A stretch of 64,000 nt of DNA, from positions 310,001 to 374,000 of the forward strand of contig NZ_RPOI01000016.1 of the NCBI RefSeq assembly GCF_003818115.1, given 5' to 3'. Of this stretch, positions 48,259 to 62,257 are shown piece after piece (positions within the stretch are counted from its first letter, which is position 1; each line of letters begins with the position of its first letter). The notes below the pieces were generated by a model. That model saw only the letters and a program-made list of their open reading frames with translations. It was not told the DNA's origin and made no database searches. The translations under genes and the position numbers were made by a program. This stretch comes from Citrobacter youngae. Lineage in GTDB: Bacteria > Pseudomonadota > Gammaproteobacteria > Enterobacterales > Enterobacteriaceae.

Positions 48259-51200
48259 CTATGCTATGGCGTTTTCTTCCAGTTGACGCATAAACTGACG
48301 TACCCAGTCGATACGGGTTTTACGCTCAGCTAAATCTTGCATGAACTTCAGCCTGGTTGGGCCATCCAGACGGAAGTGTTGCGGTTGCTTTTGCAGTAAG
48401 CCAATCAGCCACACCGGGTTGACGTGGTTCTTCTCGGCAAACTCAATCGTCCCGCCTTTTTCATTGCCTTCTAGCTTTCTGATACCCAGTTTTTGCGCTT
48501 GCTGGCGCAAACGGGCAATATCCAGCAACGTACGGGCCGGGTCAGGCAATAAACCAAAACGGTCTATCAGCTCGACCTTAATTTCTTCCAGCTCGTTTTC
48601 GCCTTTCGCACTGGCAATGCGCTTGTAGAACGACAGTCGCGTATTCACATCGGGGATGTAGTCATCTGGCAATAGTGACGGCATCCGCAACTCGACTTCA
48701 GTTTGCTGGTTGGTGAGATCTTCGAGTGACGGTTCGCGTCCCTCTTTTAGCGCGTCAACCGCGTTCTCCAGCAGTTCCATGTATAGTGAGAAGCCGATGG
48801 TTTCCATCGAACCGCTCTGATCTTCGCCCAGCAGTTCCCCCGCGCCGCGAATTTCGAGGTCGTGAGTGGCTAGCGCAAAACCTGCACCCAAATCTTCCAG
48901 TGATGCAATTGCCTCAAGGCGTTTTTGTGCATCGGTGGTCATCGCTTTTGGATGCGGCGTCAACAGCCAGGCATAGGCCTGATGGTGTGAGCGTCCCACG
49001 CGGCCGCGTAGCTGGTGCAATTGTGCCAACCCGAAATGGTCAGCGCGCTCGATAATAATGGTGTTAGCGGTTGGAATGTCGATCCCGGTTTCGATGATGG
49101 TGGTACACACCAGCACGTTGAAGCGCTGATGGTGGAAATCGTTCATCACGCGTTCCAGCTCGCGTTCGCGCATTTGCCCGTGTCCAATCCCGATTCGCGC
49201 TTCCGGTACCAGCTCTGCCAGCCTGTCAGCGGTTTTCTGGATGTTTTCAACATCGTTGAACAGATAGTAGACCTGCCCGCCGCGCAGCACTTCACGCAGG
49301 ATAGCTTCGCGTACCACCAGGCTATCGTATTCGCGTACGAAGGTTTTGACCGCCAGACGACGAGCGGGCGGTGTGGCGATGATCGACAGATCGCGCATGC
49401 CGCTCATCGCCATATTGAGCGTACGCGGGATCGGGGTTGCGGTCAGCGTCAGAATATCGACATCGGCGCGCATTGCTTTAATACGCTCTTTGTGACGGAC
49501 ACCGAAGCGGTGCTCTTCATCGACAATCAGCAGACCCAAATCTTTGAGTTTCACATCGCTTTGCAGCAGTTTGTGCGTGCCGATGAGAATATCGATTTTA
49601 CCTTCGGCAACCTGCTCCAGAATCTGCGCTTGCTCTTTGGCGCTACGAAAACGGGACAGCATCTCAATGCGCACGGGCCAGTTGGCAAAACGATCGCGGA
49701 AGTTGTCGAAGTGCTGCTGGGCGAGCAGGGTGGTCGGCACCAGCACGGCAACCTGCTTGTGATTCTCTACGGCGAGGAAGGCGGCGCGCATCGCCACTTC
49801 GGTTTTACCGAAGCCGACATCGCCACACACCAGGCGGTCCATGGCCAGCGGCTGACACATATCGCTGAGTACCGCGTTAATCGCCTGCGCCTGGTCAGGC
49901 GTGGTTTCAAACGGGAAGCTGTCGCAAAACAGCTGGTACTGCTCGCGGTCATGCTTAAAGGCAAAGCCTTCTTTCGCCGCACGCTGGGCGTAAATATCCA
50001 GCAACTCCGCCGCGACGTCACGTACCTTCTCGGCGGCTTTCTGCCGGGCGCGCGACCAGGCATCGCCGCCCAGTTTATGCAGCGGCGCATTCTCTTCTGC
50101 ACCGCCCGCATAGCGACTGATCAGATGCAGTGACGACACCGGCACGTACAGTTTGGCGTCGTTGGCGTAGGTGAGCATCAGGTATTCGCCAGTAATGCCG
50201 CCCGCTTCCAGCGTGGTCATACCGGCATAGCGACCCACGCCGTGCTCAAGGTGCACGACGGGTTGCCCCGGATGCAGCTCCGCGAGGTTACGAATTAACG
50301 TATCCGGGTTGATGGTACGACGAGAATCCTGGCGGCGGCGCGCCACGCGTTCACCCAGCAGATCGCTTTCACAAATCAGCGCCAGATTGCGTTTGCTATT
50401 GATGAAGCCATGCTCGGCTGCACCAATCATCAAATAACGACCATTGTCTGCGGCTTCATCAAGACGCAATATCCGCTTCGGCGCAACTTTGATGCGAGCC
50501 AGAAGTTCGCCAAGCGCTTCCCGGCGACCTTCACTTTCCACTGAGAAAATTACCGGACCGGTAAAGCCCTCAAGGAATTTACGTAACGCATCTAACGGTG
50601 ATTTTTGCTGCGCCTGCACGGCGATATCCGGCAGCTTCTGGAACCCGAGGTTAGTATTCGCAGCTTTGTTCGCCAGACTCTCGGTTTTTAGCTGAACGCG
50701 CGGCCAGCGTTTCAGTTCAGAAAACAGCTCATCCACCCGCAGCCACAGTGATTCAGGTGGCAGAAGCGGGCGCATCGGATCAACGCCGCGATTCTCAAAA
50801 CGTGACAGGGTATCGGCCTGGAAGCGCTCAGCGCTGGTCTCGATATCACCGGTATTCACCAGCAGCGTATTGGCCGGGAAGTAGCTGAACAACGGCGGCA
50901 ACGGCTCGCTGAAAAATAGCGGCTGCCAGTATTCAATACCCGCAGGTAACGTGCCTTTGCTGACCTGCTGATAAATATGTTCGGCGTCGCGTTTAACCTC
51001 AAAGGTATCGCGCCACTGACTACGGAATAGTTCGATGGCCGTTTTGTCAGTCGGGAATTCGTGCGCGGGAAGCAAATTAATGGCATCGACTTCTTCCAGC
51101 GTGCGCTGGGTGTCGGTATCAAACAGACGCAGGCTGTCGATTTCGTCATCAAAAAAATCAAGGCGATAAGGCAGTTCACTGCCCATTGGGAATAAGTCCA

Positions 51201-51705
51201 ACAACGCACCGCGTGTAGCGTATTCACCGTGCTCCATAACCTGATCAACATGGCGATAACCGGCGCTGTCCAGTTGCTCACGCAGGGCATCACGCGACAG
51301 GCGCTGACCCTTTTTCATCACCAGTGCATGACCGTGTAGATAGCTGTGCGGGCAGACGCGCTGCATCAACGTGTTGACCGGTACGATCAGCACACCGCGT
51401 TGCATCGCAGGCAGTTGATACAACGTGGAGAGTCGCGAGGAGATAATTTCCTGATGTGGGGAAAAACTGTCATAGGGCAGTGTTTCCCAGTCAGCCAGAT
51501 TCATCACCATCTGGTCGGTAAACTGACGAATTTCATCATGCAAACGCAGTGCATTTTGCATGTCCGGCGCGATCAGCACCACTGGCCCCGCGTGATGTTC
51601 AGCGATTTCGGCGACCAGCGTCGCGCAGGCGGCACCGGTAAGTTCACCCAACTGGCGCTGATCGCCAGCTTTTGCTGGAAGCGTGTAACGATGTTGTTCA
51701 GGCAT
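48259..51705 (-). CDS. mfd: Transcription-repair coupling factor Mfd
   Basis: DNA translocase that removes RNA polymerase stalled at lesions and recruits UvrA. The start MPEQHRYTLPAKAGDQ gives 1148 residues, the E. coli length; the frame opens 14 codons earlier. Order: UvrB-like N-terminal modules, RNA-polymerase interaction region (near 470-550, LEHGVGRYAGMTTLEAGGI), then the helicase core with Walker A GDVGFGKTEVA, DEEH box (LLIVDEEHRFG), TATPIPRTL, and QLRGRVGRS. The C-terminal regulatory domain ends RQLEENAIA. Confidence 0.98.
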   Translation of the reverse strand: MPEQHRYTLPAKAGDQRQLGELTGAACATLVAEIAEHHAGPVVLIAPDMQNALRLHDEIRQFTDQMVMNLADWETLPYDSFSPHQEIISSRLSTLYQLPAMQRGVLIVPVNTLMQRVCPHSYLHGHALVMKKGQRLSRDALREQLDSAGYRHVDQVMEHGEYATRGALLDLFPMGSELPYRLDFFDDEIDSLRLFDTDTQRTLEEVDAINLLPAHEFPTDKTAIELFRSQWRDTFEVKRDAEHIYQQVSKGTLPAGIEYWQPLFFSEPLPPLFSYFPANTLLVNTGDIETSAERFQADTLSRFENRGVDPMRPLLPPESLWLRVDELFSELKRWPRVQLKTESLANKAANTNLGFQKLPDIAVQAQQKSPLDALRKFLEGFTGPVIFSVESEGRREALGELLARIKVAPKRILRLDEAADNGRYLMIGAAEHGFINSKRNLALICESDLLGERVARRRQDSRRTINPDTLIRNLAELHPGQPVVHLEHGVGRYAGMTTLEAGGITGEYLMLTYANDAKLYVPVSSLHLISRYAGGAEENAPLHKLGGDAWSRARQKAAEKVRDVAAELLDIYAQRAAKEGFAFKHDREQYQLFCDSFPFETTPDQAQAINAVLSDMCQPLAMDRLVCGDVGFGKTEVAMRAAFLAVENHKQVAVLVPTTLLAQQHFDNFRDRFANWPVRIEMLSRFRSAKEQAQILEQVAEGKIDILIGTHKLLQSDVKLKDLGLLIVDEEHRFGVRHKERIKAMRADVDILTLTATPIPRTLNMAMSGMRDLSIIATPPARRLAVKTFVREYDSLVVREAILREVLRGGQVYYLFNDVENIQKTADRLAELVPEARIGIGHGQMRERELERVMNDFHHQRFNVLVCTTIIETGIDIPTANTIIIERADHFGLAQLHQLRGRVGRSHHQAYAWLLTPHPKAMTTDAQKRLEAIASLEDLGAGFALATHDLEIRGAGELLGEDQSGSMETIGFSLYMELLENAVDALKEGREPSLEDLTNQQTEVELRMPSLLPDDYIPDVNTRLSFYKRIASAKGENELEEIKVELIDRFGLLPDPARTLLDIARLRQQAQKLGIRKLEGNEKGGTIEFAEKNHVNPVWLIGLLQKQPQHFRLDGPTRLKFMQDLAERKTRIDWVRQFMRQLEENAIA

Positions 51706-51824
51706 TCGGTTGTCAGGATCTCGTTTGGATATACGTCTGATAAGCAATGTTTCTTTATTATCCGTGATCGTTTCTCATAAGCAAATTGATTCGCCCCCGA
51801 AGGGGGGCAAAAAGCGCGTAAGGT

Positions 51825-52889
51825 TTAGCGGGAAACGGTGGAGAAAGACGGCGGGGAGAAGAGCAGATCGGCAACGGTTTTTTGTGAAATTTTTCGTACC
51901 AATAGTCCGACCAGCGTACACAGCAGTAAGCAGGCAAACGGGTACACCAGTAGCAGGGCCAGCTCTGCATATGCAGGCCAGGCGGCATGATTGATTTTGG
52001 GGATTAGCGTTAAGCTGAACAGCTCAACCAGAATACGGTGGGTGGTGTAGATGGCGATGGTATTGGCGCCAATCACGCTTAACGGGCCGGACTCACGCAT
52101 ACCAAAGCGCAGCTCAAATTGATAAAACAGCTTCATGATCAGCACAATGGAAAGAAGAGAAAGTAATAGTGAAACATTTGCCAGCCATGCAACGGCGGCG
52201 ACGATTGTACTAACCAGAAAAAGCACAGAATGGCGGCGCAGGGGAACCTCTTTGATCCATGCCATCAGCGTTGCACCAAACCACGCGCCGAGGCTGTAGT
52301 ATGGCAGGTTACGAATGACGCTGTTCATTCCCCACCACGGCGTCGGGACATAATTGATCGCCACGCTCAACACGACAAATAACGCCAACAATGGCGCCGC
52401 CCAGCGGCTGAAAAGCTTACACAAAACAAAATAAACAATCAGTGCGTACAGATACCACAAGCTGGTGCTGGCGGTGAGCATCCCGTGGGTAAAATCACTG
52501 ATCGAATCGGCATAGGCGGCGTTGGCGGTATGGTTCAGATCGCGCTGCGGGGCCAGCCAGTTATTGAGCGCGACTAACGCCAGCCATTGTACCACACCCC
52601 AAAGCACCAACACCCAGGCGATGCTCCAGATTCGTTTATCCAGGCAGGTGGTCCACGTGACGCTATCGATATAGCGACGGATCAGATACCCCGAAATAAA
52701 GAAAAACACCGGCATGCGAAACGGCGCAAGGTACAAGTTCAGGTAAATCCAGCATTTGCTCAGTATCTCTGAAAGCGGATGCTGAAAAGTAGTGAGGTGC
52801 GGGTAAAACGTGATTACCGAGTGATAAATTACCACCAGACAAATACATAACCCTTTGATCTGGTTAATCCATAGTTCTTTTTTAATCAT
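51825..52889 (-). CDS. ycfT: Acyltransferase-3 family membrane protein YcfT
   Basis: Inner-membrane protein of 354 residues from MIKKELWINQIKGLCICLVV; a frame extension of 16 codons upstream is not family-like. About ten hydrophobic segments. Typical acyltransferase_3 features: His in VVIYHSVITFYP near residue 27 and MPVFFFISGYLIRRYI. E. coli YcfT is close; its substrate is unknown. Confidence 0.9.
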   Translation of the reverse strand: MIKKELWINQIKGLCICLVVIYHSVITFYPHLTTFQHPLSEILSKCWIYLNLYLAPFRMPVFFFISGYLIRRYIDSVTWTTCLDKRIWSIAWVLVLWGVVQWLALVALNNWLAPQRDLNHTANAAYADSISDFTHGMLTASTSLWYLYALIVYFVLCKLFSRWAAPLLALFVVLSVAINYVPTPWWGMNSVIRNLPYYSLGAWFGATLMAWIKEVPLRRHSVLFLVSTIVAAVAWLANVSLLLSLLSIVLIMKLFYQFELRFGMRESGPLSVIGANTIAIYTTHRILVELFSLTLIPKINHAAWPAYAELALLLVYPFACLLLCTLVGLLVRKISQKTVADLLFSPPSFSTVSR

Positions 52890-56288
<3,399 letters not shown>

Positions 56289-56331
56289 CAATATATACAC
56301 TAAAGCATTCATGCTGCATCAAGGAGCGGTG

Positions 56332-57243
56332 ATGTATTACGGATTTGACATCGGTGGGACTAAAATTGCGTTAGGCGTATTCGATAATCAACGTCGTTTG
56401 CAATGGGAAACGCGCGTCCCTACGCCGCGTGACAGTTATGACGCTTTCCTTGATGCGGTGTGCAATTTGGTGCAGGAAGCAGACCAGCGGTTTGGCATTA
56501 AAGGTTCGGTTGGCATCGGCATTCCTGGTATGCCGGAAACGGAGGACGGTACGCTGTATGCAGCCAACGTTCCTGCTGCCAGTGGCAAACCGCTGCGGGC
56601 CGATCTCAGCGCACGACTGGATCGTGATGTGCGTCTGGATAATGACGCCAACTGTTTTGCACTCTCCGAAGCCTGGGACGATGAGTTCACCCAGTATCCG
56701 TTAGTGATGGGCTTAATCCTCGGCACCGGTGTCGGTGGTGGCCTGGTGCTTAACGGAAAGTCTATCACTGGACGTAGCTATATTACCGGCGAGTTCGGTC
56801 ATATCCGTTTGCCTGTTGATGCGTTGACGTTGATGGGATTTGATTTCCCGCTGCGTCGTTGCGGATGTGGTCAACTGGGGTGCATCGAAAGTTATCTTTC
56901 CGGTGGCGGATTTGCGTGGTTGTACCAGCATTACTACCATCAACCTCTGGATGCCCGTGAAATTATCACCCTCTGGGAGCAAGGCGATGAGCACGCGCAT
57001 GCGCATGTAGAGCGTTATCTGGATTTGCTGGCCGTTTGCCTGGGGAATATCCTGACTATCGTCGATCCAGATTTAGTGGTGATTGGCGGTGGCTTGTCGA
57101 ACTTTACCGCTATTACGACGCAACTGGCGGGCAGGCTGCCACGTCATTTGCTGCCCGTTGCCCGTGTGCCGCGTATTGAGCAGGCACGACACGGTGATGC
57201 GGGTGGGATGCGCGGAGCCGCTTTCCTACATCTTACCGATTAA
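56332..57243 (+). CDS. nagK: N-acetylglucosamine kinase NagK
   Basis: ROK-family kinase phosphorylating GlcNAc from cell-wall recycling, 303 residues from [18 protein letters not shown] (N-terminal phosphate loop DIGGTK), with GGAGCGG before the ATG. ROK zinc site [15 protein letters not shown] near residue 180, and catalytic Asp in [13 protein letters not shown]. It works downstream of NagZ in GlcNAc salvage, although NagZ lies in another operon. Confidence 0.96.
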   Translation: MYYGFDIGGTKIALGVFDNQRRLQWETRVPTPRDSYDAFLDAVCNLVQEADQRFGIKGSVGIGIPGMPETEDGTLYAANVPAASGKPLRADLSARLDRDVRLDNDANCFALSEAWDDEFTQYPLVMGLILGTGVGGGLVLNGKSITGRSYITGEFGHIRLPVDALTLMGFDFPLRRCGCGQLGCIESYLSGGGFAWLYQHYYHQPLDAREIITLWEQGDEHAHAHVERYLDLLAVCLGNILTIVDPDLVVIGGGLSNFTAITTQLAGRLPRHLLPVARVPRIEQARHGDAGGMRGAAFLHLTD

Positions 57244-57258
57244 TACAAAGAGGTTGTT

Positions 57259-58080
57259 ATGCTGTCGCGTCGGGGTCATCGATTAAGCCGTTTTCGTAAA
57301 AATAAACGCCATTTGCGCGATCGCCTGCGTCAACGGATCTTTTTCAGAGACAGAGTGGTGCCTGAACTGGTGGAAAAACCAAGGGTGTTAGTCCTGACTG
57401 GCGCGGGAATTTCCGCTGAATCAGGGATTCGTACCTTCCGTGCTGCGGATGGTCTTTGGGAAGAACATCGGGTTGAGGATGTGGCAACGCCGGAAGGATT
57501 TAGCCGTAATCCTGGACTGGTTCAGTCGTTTTATAACGCCCGTCGTCACCAGTTGCAACAGCCCGAAATTCAGCCAAACGCGGCGCATATTGCGTTGGCA
57601 AAACTCGAAGCCGAGCTGGGTGATCGCTTTCTACTGGTAACGCAAAATATTGATAATCTGCACGAACGTGCGGGAAGTCAGAACGTTATCCACATGCACG
57701 GCGAGCTTCTTAAGGTTCGCTGTTCGCAAAGCGGGCAGATTTTAGACTGGACAGGGGATGTCACGCCAGAAGACAAATGCCATTGCTGCCAGTTCCCTGC
57801 GCCCCTGCGACCGCACGTTGTCTGGTTTGGCGAAATGCCGCTGGGGATGGATGAAATTTATATGGCGCTGGCGATGGCAGATGTTTTCATTGCCATTGGC
57901 ACGTCAGGGCATGTTTATCCGGCTGCGGGTTTTGTCCACGAAGCGCGTCTGCATGGGGCGCATACGGTGGAGTTAAATCTGGAGCCAAGCCAGGTGGGTA
58001 GCGAGTTCGAAGAGAAGTATTACGGCCCGGCAAGCCAGGTGGTGCCCGAGTTTGTGGAGAAGTTATTGAAGGGATTGTGA
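57259..58080 (+). CDS. cobB: NAD-dependent protein deacylase CobB (sirtuin)
   Basis: Sirtuin that deacetylates and desuccinylates lysines, for example activating acetyl-CoA synthetase; the name is historical, from cobalamin work. It has 273 residues. An Arg-rich N-terminal extension of about 37 residues precedes the Rossmann motif [16 protein letters not shown], then [12 protein letters not shown], active-site His in [13 protein letters not shown], and zinc cysteines C-S and CHCC. The E. coli short form starts at Met38; here codon 38 is GTG (57370). Ends LLKGL, shorter than E. coli K-12. Confidence 0.95.
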   Translation: MLSRRGHRLSRFRKNKRHLRDRLRQRIFFRDRVVPELVEKPRVLVLTGAGISAESGIRTFRAADGLWEEHRVEDVATPEGFSRNPGLVQSFYNARRHQLQQPEIQPNAAHIALAKLEAELGDRFLLVTQNIDNLHERAGSQNVIHMHGELLKVRCSQSGQILDWTGDVTPEDKCHCCQFPAPLRPHVVWFGEMPLGMDEIYMALAMADVFIAIGTSGHVYPAAGFVHEARLHGAHTVELNLEPSQVGSEFEEKYYGPASQVVPEFVEKLLKGL

Positions 58081-58084
58081 TCAC

Positions 58085-58170
58085 GGATGGCGTAGGCCCG
58101 ATAAGCGCAGCGCCATCGGGCAGTTATGATGCGCCGGATGCGACGCTGGCGCGTCTTATCCGGCCTACGA
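58085..58170. repeat. REP/BIME element between cobB and potD
   Basis: Two REP-like palindromic units: GGATGGCGTAGGCCCGATAAGCG and its relatives at 58085-58122, and GCGCCGGATG with CTTATCCGGCCTAC at 58131-58168. They occupy the gap between convergent cobB and potD, where E. coli K-12 has ycfZ and ymfA as I recall it. Confidence 0.8.
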
Positions 58171-58179
58171 GGAGGGCAA

Positions 58180-59229
58180 TTAGCGTCCTGCTTTCAGCTT
58201 CTGATAATACTCTTCATAGATGGCGCTGGCGGAACCAACATCGTTCTGCCATTCCCCTTTGTTGATGGTTTCTGCATCCGGGTACAGGGTTTTATCATTC
58301 GCGACTTCCGGACTTAGCAGCTTGCGTGCCGCCAGGTTTGGCGTTGGATAACCAATAGTTTCCGCCACTTCTTTCGCCACGTCCGGGCGTAGCAGGAAGT
58401 TAATCAGCTTCAGCGCACCTTCTTTGTTTTTAGCATTTGCCGGAATAGACAGGCTGTCCATCCAGAAAATCCCACCTTCTTTCGGCCAGACGACTTCCAG
58501 CGGTGTACCTGCCTGACGCGCAACATATGCGGAGCCGTTCCACACCATCCCCAGATTGACTTCACCTTCCATATACGGATTGGCCGGGTTGTCAGAGTTA
58601 AACGCCGCAACGTTAGGCATTAGCTTCTTCAGCTCGTTATACGCAGCTTCAATCTCTTTCGGGTCGGTGGTATTGCCGGAGTATCCCAGCTTGCGCAGCG
58701 CCATCTGGAACACTTCGCGGGCATCATCCGTTAACAGCAGGCTGCCCTTGTATTCCGGTTTCCACAGGTCAGCCCAACTGGTCACGGTTTTGGGATCAAT
58801 GGCATCACTGTTAATACCAATGGCCGTTGCACCCCAGATATACGGGATTGAGTAGTCGTTGTTCGGGTCAAACGGCTTATTGAGCATTTCCGGATCGAGG
58901 TTGTGGAAGTTGGTTAACGTCGACTTGTCGATCTTCTGGATCATGCCTTCTTTACGCATTTTATCGACGTAATAGGTGGACGGAACCACCAGATCGTACG
59001 CACCGTCTTTATAGGTTTTGAGCTTGGCGTACATGGTTTCGTTCGACTCGTAGGTCGAATAGATTACCTTAATGCCGGTCTCTTTGGTGAACTGTTCCAG
59101 TAATCCTGGCGGAACGTATTCGGTCCAGTTGTAGAAATAAAGCGTGTTGTTGTCATTCGCGTGAGCGGCGCTCATGCCCAGTGCCAGAGCACCCGCCGCG
59201 AGCAGGTGGCGTGACCATTTTTTCATCAT
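58180..59229 (-). CDS. potD: Spermidine/putrescine-binding protein PotD
   Basis: Periplasmic receptor of the PotABCD polyamine importer; 349 residues. Signal peptide ends at about residue 24 (LALGMSAAHA, then NDNNTLYFYNWTEY). Ligand-pocket features of the family include YNWTEYVPPG, STYYVDKM and the acidic-aromatic segment IPYIWGATAIG. Last gene of the leftward potABCD operon; a 24-base gap follows potC. Confidence 0.96.
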   Translation of the reverse strand: MMKKWSRHLLAAGALALGMSAAHANDNNTLYFYNWTEYVPPGLLEQFTKETGIKVIYSTYESNETMYAKLKTYKDGAYDLVVPSTYYVDKMRKEGMIQKIDKSTLTNFHNLDPEMLNKPFDPNNDYSIPYIWGATAIGINSDAIDPKTVTSWADLWKPEYKGSLLLTDDAREVFQMALRKLGYSGNTTDPKEIEAAYNELKKLMPNVAAFNSDNPANPYMEGEVNLGMVWNGSAYVARQAGTPLEVVWPKEGGIFWMDSLSIPANAKNKEGALKLINFLLRPDVAKEVAETIGYPTPNLAARKLLSPEVANDKTLYPDAETINKGEWQNDVGSASAIYEEYYQKLKAGR

Positions 59230-59253
59230 TTAACGTCCCCTGAATTAAGGGCC

Positions 59254-60033
59254 TTAACGGCCCTTGGTTTTATCACGTGCAATAAGCTGGCTGGCGATCA
59301 CCATAACCAGCGACAGAACCAACAAAATGGTTGCCAGTGCATTCACCTCTGGTGATACACCGACTTTAACCATTGAGTAGATTTTTAATGGCAAAATTTC
59401 ATAGCCGGGTCCGGTGACGAAGGACGAAACCACGACATCATCCATCGACAGCGTAAAACTTAGCAACCAACCTGCAGCTACCGCCGGCATGGCCAGTGGC
59501 AGAATGATCTTGCGCAGAATGGTCACTTCACTGGCACCCAGGTCTTTAGCTGCTTCAAGCATACGTACGTCAAAGCCTTTCAAACGTGAGTAGACCGTTA
59601 CGACCACAAAAGGCAGGCAGAACGTGATATGTGAAAACAGCAGCGACCAGAAGCCCAGTTGAATGCCAATCAGCATAAACAGCACCAGCAGCGAAATTGC
59701 CATCACGATATCCGGCGACATCATCACCACAAACAACATGCCGCTGACAAATGGTTTGCCACGAAAACGGTAGCGATATAAAGCGACCGCAGTCAGTGAA
59801 CCGATCAGGGTGGCAAAGGTCGCGGAGAGCACGGCCATCGTCAGTGAGTGCTGTGCCGCCTGCAGCAAACTGTCGTTGTTCATCAGCAGGCCGTACCATT
59901 TGGTGGTAAAACCCTGCCAGTTAATGCCGAAGCGCGAGCTGTTAAAGGAGTTCACAATCAAAATGATGATTGGAATATACAGATACGCGTAGATAGCGGT
60001 CATGAAACCGCCTCTGAGCAGCCGACCGATCAT
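59254..60033 (-). CDS. potC: Spermidine/putrescine permease PotC
   Basis: Inner-membrane permease, 259 residues with six hydrophobic segments. The EAA loop EAAKDLGASEVTILRKIILP near residue 160 contacts PotA. It pairs with PotB, whose stop overlaps this start by 4 bases. Slightly shorter at the C-terminus (IARDKTKGR) than E. coli as I recall it. Confidence 0.96.
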   Translation of the reverse strand: MIGRLLRGGFMTAIYAYLYIPIIILIVNSFNSSRFGINWQGFTTKWYGLLMNNDSLLQAAQHSLTMAVLSATFATLIGSLTAVALYRYRFRGKPFVSGMLFVVMMSPDIVMAISLLVLFMLIGIQLGFWSLLFSHITFCLPFVVVTVYSRLKGFDVRMLEAAKDLGASEVTILRKIILPLAMPAVAAGWLLSFTLSMDDVVVSSFVTGPGYEILPLKIYSMVKVGVSPEVNALATILLVLSLVMVIASQLIARDKTKGR

Positions 60034-60887
60034 TCGAGTTCCACCTTCTTGTTCAGCAAGCGCGAGGCGCGCCAGTAGATCAGCAGCATCAGCCCCATCA
60101 CAATGGTCAGCGTAATGCTGGTGGCGGCACCAAACGGCCAGTCGCGGATGTTCAGGAACTGCACTTTAATCACATTACCAATCAGCAGGTTTTTCGCCCC
60201 GCCCATTAAGTCGGATACGTAAAACAGCCCCATGGCTGGCAGCATAACCAACAGACATCCGGCGATAATTCCCGGCATCGTCAACGGAATAATGATGCGG
60301 GTGAAGGTCTGAAGTTTACTGGCACCCAAATCACGCGCGGCTTCCAGTAGCGGTTTATCGAGTTTTTCAATGCTGGAATAGAGCGGCATCACCATAAACG
60401 GCAGCAGGATGTACACCAGGCCGATAATCACCGCGCTGGGGGTAAACATGATACGAATAGGAGTATCGATAACGCCGAGCCACAACAGAAATTCGTTGAG
60501 ATAGCCTTTGGTACTGAGGAAAATTTTGAGTCCGTAGATGCGGATAAGTGAGTTGGTCCAGAACGGAACAATCAGCAGGAACAGCAGCAGCGGGCGCACT
60601 TTTTCCGGCAGTTTCACCAAAAACCAGGCAAACGGGTAGCCGAGTACCAGGCAGGCGAGCGTGGCAATCAGCGCCATATTGAGGGAATGAACCAGCACCT
60701 CAAAATAGAGCGGATCGAGCAGGCGTGTATAGTTTTCCAGCGTAAAGACCATTTTGACGAAATTGGCGTCGTCGCGGGTCAAAAAACTGGTACCGATGAT
60801 CATCAGGTTGGGCAGAAAGACAAACAACACAAGCCAACCGACAATGGTGACGATCACCACACTCTGGAATTTACTTGTGTTCTTCAT
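60030..60887 (-). CDS. potB: Spermidine/putrescine permease PotB
   Basis: Inner-membrane permease, 285 residues with six hydrophobic segments. The EAA loop is [20 protein letters not shown]. The start [20 protein letters not shown] overlaps potA by 17 bases; potC overlaps its end by 4. This close packing fits balanced synthesis of the importer. Confidence 0.96.
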   Translation of the reverse strand: MKNTSKFQSVVIVTIVGWLVLFVFLPNLMIIGTSFLTRDDANFVKMVFTLENYTRLLDPLYFEVLVHSLNMALIATLACLVLGYPFAWFLVKLPEKVRPLLLFLLIVPFWTNSLIRIYGLKIFLSTKGYLNEFLLWLGVIDTPIRIMFTPSAVIIGLVYILLPFMVMPLYSSIEKLDKPLLEAARDLGASKLQTFTRIIIPLTMPGIIAGCLLVMLPAMGLFYVSDLMGGAKNLLIGNVIKVQFLNIRDWPFGAATSITLTIVMGLMLLIYWRASRLLNKKVELE

Positions 60888-62007
60888 CAGCCAGTACGAC
60901 CTCCCAGCTTTCTACCCAGTTAATCGCCATTTTCTGGTCGAGCGAGTGGTCAAAGTCAGGATCGTCTTCGTTGAAGAATTCACTGACCATCACCATCTTG
61001 CCATTTTCCAGTTCCACAACCGACTCCAGCGTCATGCCTTTGTAGTTGCGTTCGCGCACGTAGCCGATCAGGCCTTCGATATGATTATCGTCGTTGATTT
61101 CATCCACGCGCAGATCTTCCGGGCGTAACAGAACGTGCAGTTTCTGTCCAGGAACCACCGCGAAGTTGACGTAAATATTGCACTCGCGGCCTTCAACGTT
61201 AGCACGAACACGCTGCTCGTCCAGACGTTCTATCACCGTGGCGTTAAACATATTGATCTCGCCGATAAATCCGGCAACGAACAAATTTTTCGGCTCTTCG
61301 TAGATCTCGCGCGGTGTACCGTCCTGCTCAATCTTGCCGTCACGCATCACCACGATACGGTCTGACATAGTCAGCGCTTCTTCCTGATCGTGAGTGACAA
61401 AGACGAAAGTGATACCCAGCTTACGCTGTAACGCTTTCAGTTCGTTCTGCATCTGCTTGCGCAGTTTGTAGTCCAGCGCAGAGAGAGATTCATCTAACAG
61501 GAGTAAACGCGGTTTATTGACCACCGCACGGGCAATCGCCACGCGCTGCTGTTGGCCACCGGAGAGTTGATGCGGTTTTCGCTGAGCGAACTCTTCCAGT
61601 TGCACCATGCGCAGGGCTTCAGTAACGCGAGGAGGAATATCGGCTGCGGGGGTTTTCTGCATGCGTAAACCAAAGGCCACATTCTCATACACGGTCATGT
61701 GGGGGAATAACGCATAGCTTTGGAAGACGGTGTTCACGTAGCGGTTTTCCGCAGGAACGTGAGTGATGTCCTGGTTGTCCAACATAATATGACCGGAATC
61801 AACCGTTTCCAGACCGGCAATCAGGCGAAGAACGGTTGTTTTACCGCAGCCAGAGGGGCCGAGCAGCGTGAGAAATTCGCCATTGCTGATGGTCAAATCC
61901 AGGCTGGAAATCACCTCTTTGCCATCGAAACTTTTGCGAATTCCCGCTAATTGCACCAGTGGAGAAAGCGAACGCGGTTGTTTATTCAATTTTTTACTCT
62001 GTCCCAT
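60871..62007 (-). CDS. potA: Spermidine/putrescine importer ATPase PotA
   Basis: ATPase of PotABCD, 378 residues, as in E. coli. Walker [10 protein letters not shown] is at 50-58, Q-loop [16 protein letters not shown], signature LSGGQQQR, Walker [13 protein letters not shown] (Ser after DE, as in E. coli PotA), switch His in [12 protein letters not shown]. The C-terminal regulatory (TOBE) part spans about 250-378. First gene of the operon, divergent from pepT. Confidence 0.97.
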   Translation of the reverse strand: MGQSKKLNKQPRSLSPLVQLAGIRKSFDGKEVISSLDLTISNGEFLTLLGPSGCGKTTVLRLIAGLETVDSGHIMLDNQDITHVPAENRYVNTVFQSYALFPHMTVYENVAFGLRMQKTPAADIPPRVTEALRMVQLEEFAQRKPHQLSGGQQQRVAIARAVVNKPRLLLLDESLSALDYKLRKQMQNELKALQRKLGITFVFVTHDQEEALTMSDRIVVMRDGKIEQDGTPREIYEEPKNLFVAGFIGEINMFNATVIERLDEQRVRANVEGRECNIYVNFAVVPGQKLHVLLRPEDLRVDEINDDNHIEGLIGYVRERNYKGMTLESVVELENGKMVMVSEFFNEDDPDFDHSLDQKMAINWVESWEVVLADEEHK

Positions 62008-62257
62008 GTAAACGCAACGGATGGCTGACCGATGCGGGGTTTGTGGTTAACCACCTTGATGACTCTTAATGAGGGCGGTTATTCTACGGCAAACCATTGT
62101 AATCGCCAATCCTTGTTGCGAATTACTGACTTAACCCTATAGTCAGAGGGGATGTCAGGGAGAAATATTCTCACTTGCGGGGATAAAAGTGACCTGACGC
62201 AATATTTGTCTTTTGTTGCTTATTGATAATGTTGTCACAAAAAGTGAGGGTGACTGC
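62008..62257. promoter_or_regulatory. potA / pepT divergent intergenic region
   Basis: A 250-base gap with both promoters. In E. coli pepT is FNR-activated; no perfect TTGAT-N4-ATCAA was seen here. No coding frame is supported. Confidence 0.5.

Noticed and set aside
49015..50133. Rightward open frame of 372 codons
   Set aside because: It lies wholly antisense to mfd, which is conserved along its full length; no recognisable domain.
51787..51812. GC-rich hairpin GCCCCCGAAGGGGGGC between mfd and ycfT as a terminator
   Set aside because: No T run on the ycfT side; it could be part of the mfd leader. Left unassigned.
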